NCBI GenBank assembly: GCA_003993805.1
Contig: RSEF01000001.1
Coordinates: 180,356,951-180,420,950, forward strand
DNA length: 64,000 bases
Reading direction: 5' to 3'
From: Himantopus leucocephalus
Taxonomy: Eukaryota; Chordata; Aves; Charadriiformes; Recurvirostridae
Both the position numbers and the translations under genes were made by a program. A model generated the notes under the pieces. That model was not told the DNA's origin. It saw only the letters and a program-made list of their open reading frames with translations, and made no database searches. Positions 60,739 through 64,000 of the stretch are shown here, piece by piece. How positions within the stretch are numbered: the stretch's first letter is position 1; each line of letters starts with the position of its first letter.

Positions 60739-62304
60739 ACTTTGGGAATACTTCTTGGGTGGTAAAGGCTCCATGCCAATGCACTGAAGGCATGCACCGA
60801 TTGCATACTAACACACACGTTGTTGTGGCTTATTGCTATATTGGAACCAGCCTTTGAAAACTATCATAATATCCTGAGGCAAACTAGAGAGTCAATTATT
60901 CAAAATGTTGGTCTTGAATGTTTAAAGGCCCAGTCATGGGCTCCTTAGGCTAAGTTCCCACTGCCTGCAATGAGAACTGTCTCTGAGGAGGGCAGGCAGA
61001 GTCAAGCTCTGAGACTCACATTTGCGGGGCATTTTGATGCCCTTGGCACAGCCACGACTGCAGTTCAATGCAGAGATAGCCAACCTGACTTGAAACTATG
61101 TAATGTGGGTAGCGAACACAATTTAGCTGTATTAGCATAGCACTTCTTACGGGTTAATTAGCCCTGCCAAGAGGCAGAGTTCATTAGCCTGAGGAGAAAG
61201 CTGTATGAAGATGGACTACTTCCGACTCATTTAGAGGTAGCTTTGCAAAGCAGTGCTTTGTGCCATGTAGACATGCTATCCTCCTATTCCAAACATTACA
61301 CAACTTCCGATTCTGCAGCAGCTATGGCAATTGTGCAGTAACCATGGACCCATCTGCCCTCTCCATGGAAGGGTCTGTCATGCATGTCTGTATTTGAGTT
61401 ACCAGAGCGCACGCACTGAGGCTTCCCTCTGACCAGGCAAATCAGTTCCAGGTTAACATTTGGCATGCCAAATTCTAGCCAAGAGATTTTCATTGCTTTC
61501 TTTTTCCATAAAAANAAAAAAAACAAAAACAGAAAACAAACACAACAATCAGTGCTCTTAGTGATTTCAGCAGTGCAAGGCCTAGACTCCTGGAGACAAT
61601 TTCCAGCACGTCTCATCACCAAGCCTTCACCATCTCCCTCATTCGTGCCGGCAGTGACCTTTTCTCTAAGGTTTGATGGGTAGCTTTTTCACACCCAAGG
61701 GTTCCAGTTCAGATTCCCTTTTCTAAAGACACACCTTCCTTTAAAACAGTTTTCCTGGCAACTCTGCAAGTCTAATTTGCCCAATGTAATTTTAAGCTTT
61801 GTTTATTAATTTGCACAGGGTTCCAGTTAACATACAAGCCACTTCAGTATCCTGACTGTAATAACACCTAAAACTTTACTCCAGGAATAAATTCAGGTAT
61901 AGTACATGATTCTGCAATTGACTTTAAGGACTATTTATACTTTGGTGTCTTGATGAATATTGTGCTGGATCTGTCCATGTCTTTGGCTCAGGATCTTTTC
62001 CTCATGGCAAGTTTCATGTTTCATGGTCTCAGTCCCAGAAGATGTGTAATCTGGGAGACACCTCCACGAGGACTGAAGTTGCTCAACTGAGAACCCCACA
62101 GGATTTTACCCATAAATGGAGATAAGATCTTTGCCCCATAGAGCTAAAGAGATAAATTAAACACAAGCAGACAGATAGACCAGACACCTGTTGTGTTTCT
62201 CAAGTGAGTTGCCACACTGCAGGCATCCATATTACCAACTGGTGAGGTGTAAGAAAAGGGAAGAGCAGGGTTTGATTTGGTGTGACCCACCTTGGTCCTA
62301 GGAG
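60739..62304. other. Non-coding stretch, no gene seen
   Basis: No exon or transposon is recognised. A single N at 61515 lies inside a poly-A run, where homopolymer length is probably unresolved. Confidence 0.6.
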
Positions 62305-62632
62305 CACCTTACAGCAATCAGTTTCAGACTAATTGCCTGTCCTAGGCATGTGACACCACACATCTTTACCCAGTAGGCAGTGCAAAGTGTATTTCTGTAC
62401 AACTGCCCCAGACTCCTTTGAGGTTGCTGGCAGAATCTTGTGCTTGTGCAGAGTGCAAACTGCTGGAGGACATAGAGAAGATGTGCTTTCCCCCTTTTGG
62501 AGGTACCTTGCACCCACACTGCCAGTGGGGTACTCTCACATGTGTGCTGTGTGATTGCAATTATAGACGCAAGGCAGATTTGAACCTGAACAACTTCTGC
62601 AGAGCACTAAGTAGCTAAAGTAGATAGACCCA
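62305..62632 (+). repeat. Unclassified dispersed repeat, copy B
   Basis: The partner of 53105-53440 in the same orientation, about 9.2 kb away. Shared blocks are TGCAAAGTGTATTTCTGTAC, CAAACTGCTGGAGGACATAG, TTCCCCCTTTTGGAGGTACC, TCACATGTGTGCTG and AGAGCACTAAGTAGCTAA. Copy B lacks 45 bases present in copy A but has about 13 extra bases near 62400. The frame 62418-62618 is open and ends with the same RALS-stop. Several minus-strand frames overlap it, so the open frame alone is weak evidence of coding. Confidence 0.8.
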
Positions 62633-64000
62633 CAGAGTGCAGCAAGCGCCTCCTTACTTAGACCACCAGAAGCTACCAAGGAGGCAACTGCAAAGAGGCA
62701 CGAAGCCCCTTGCAGCTTCTGGCTGTAAATTTGATTTCATGTCATGGTAATGAAAAAGTCATCCCGTGCTATGGTGAGATCCCAATTCAAAGTCAGTTCT
62801 TGGCTACTCCTGCTGAAAGTTATGTTTCAAAATCCACTTAGCCAGTTGCACTTAGAAAAATAACTTCTCAAAACAACTAAGTGATGTTTAAACTTAGAGA
62901 GGGGGTGAAGAATGGAGCGGTCCCCATAACATAGATGTAGTTCTGCACTCAGGAGGGAACTGTGCATTAGTTTTTGTGAAAAATCTGGATATTTAGAACT
63001 GTGAAAGCAAATGAGAGTTTCAGCCAGCATTTACAGCGCTTGGAATTTTTATCATTTAAAACTTTACAAGAGTCCTCAATGGGCGAACACACTGTGTGCT
63101 TGTTGTACATTCAGCCAATAGGCTGAATAACTTCAAAGAAATTTACTCTGTTGCTTGCTAAAAAGCCTTTTTAACATTATACACCTTCAGAAATGTTATG
63201 GTATCTGGTGCCAAGAGTCTGTATTTCTAAAATTCCCTACTTCGGCCTGAGTTCTGAACCCATTAAATTCAGTAAGAGTTTTGACATTGACTTAAAAGAG
63301 TGAAAGATCAAACAATTATCTGACAGACTGTAACAAGACTCAGAAATAATTAGGGAGTTTTGAAGCCTATCCATAGAGGGGATTTTTCTTTGCTTTTAAA
63401 TAAGAAATGTATTCACAAATGTATTTTGGAAATATTAGTTTAAATTTAGAAGTGGGAATATTTAGCATTAAGACAGATGTTTGACTCAAGGTTTTTTGTT
63501 TTTTTCATATATTTTCCATATTTTTGACATCTCTTCTTATCTAAATAAGACTAGGGAAAGTCAGGGTGACAGTTAGGTTGGAACTAATGTAATGTTTTAT
63601 GTTTTTGTTAGTCAGGGATGGCATCTCACGTAGAAATACACTTTAATTATCCTTTTCAAGTCCTTTCTTCTTGCCCCAAAAATTCATCCTGATTCACAGA
63701 AGACATCATGAGAACATCATTTCACTGACTGTGTGGGCTGAAGTAAGACTTTTGGTATCTCTGCAGTTACAGTTTGAGAGCTCTTTGGTGAGCCAGCAAT
63801 TGCAAATTGTTTCGAAAATTGAATTTATCAAATGAAAAATATGTGGATGCGTACATGAGTCCGAAGTCATTGATTTCTAATGAGACGTATTGCCAAAACA
63901 CAGTGTTTATTAATAGTACAACCTGCAGCTGTGTACAACAAAGAAACCAATTTTGTTATTCTCAGGCCATCAGAAAATTTGTGGAAGAGAGCAGCCACAA
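62633..64000. other. AT-rich non-coding stretch to window end
   Basis: Unique sequence with no recognisable gene. CCCATTAAATTCAGTAAGAG near 63260 is a weak echo of the palindromic old repeat. Confidence 0.6.

Overview
The window looks like nuclear DNA from a bird. Three CR1-type LINE insertions end in the avian ATTCTATG octamer array, and one long terminal repeat belongs to a family I know from avian endogenous retroviruses. Most of the rest is AT-rich, non-repetitive sequence of the kind found in avian gene deserts or very long introns. No protein-coding gene, tRNA, rRNA or CRISPR array can be supported. The open frames are short, many open at TTG rather than ATG, and apart from the CR1 remnants none resembles a protein family I recognise.

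Layout. 1-8.3 kb: unique AT-rich sequence, with one candidate terminal exon near 4.2 kb. 8.3-9.3 kb: probable very old interspersed repeat. 9.5-10.0 kb: CR1 copy 1 (+ strand), interrupted by a 100-N gap, followed near 10.9 kb by a degraded CR1 tail. 11-30.6 kb: unique sequence with small AT, ATT and CCT tracts, an isolated CpG-rich patch near 21.0 kb, and one member of a weakly related repeat pair (26.6 kb, partner at 38.7 kb). 30.6-31.2 kb: solo LTR (- strand). 39.9-40.5 kb: CR1 copy 2 (+). 45.0-45.5 kb: a strongly pyrimidine-rich block. 49.1 kb: a perfect AT hairpin. 49.4-49.6 kb: a 103-bp direct duplication split by a single N. 53.1 and 62.3 kb: two copies, in the same orientation, of a cysteine-rich repeat I cannot classify. 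53.8-54.4 kb: CR1 copy 3 (-) with an eight-copy octamer array, running into a second 100-N gap. 56.6 kb: a GATA-type microsatellite. 60.65 kb: a short palindromic repeat.

Nothing here forms an operon or pathway. The most informative observations are (i) the unclassified repeat pair at 53 and 62 kb, which shares part of a reading frame and differs by an in-frame 45-bp indel; (ii) three of the five single-N positions being flanked by near-identical direct duplications, which points to assembly joins rather than biology; and (iii) both 100-N gaps falling in CR1 elements. I did not find a convincing new biological system.
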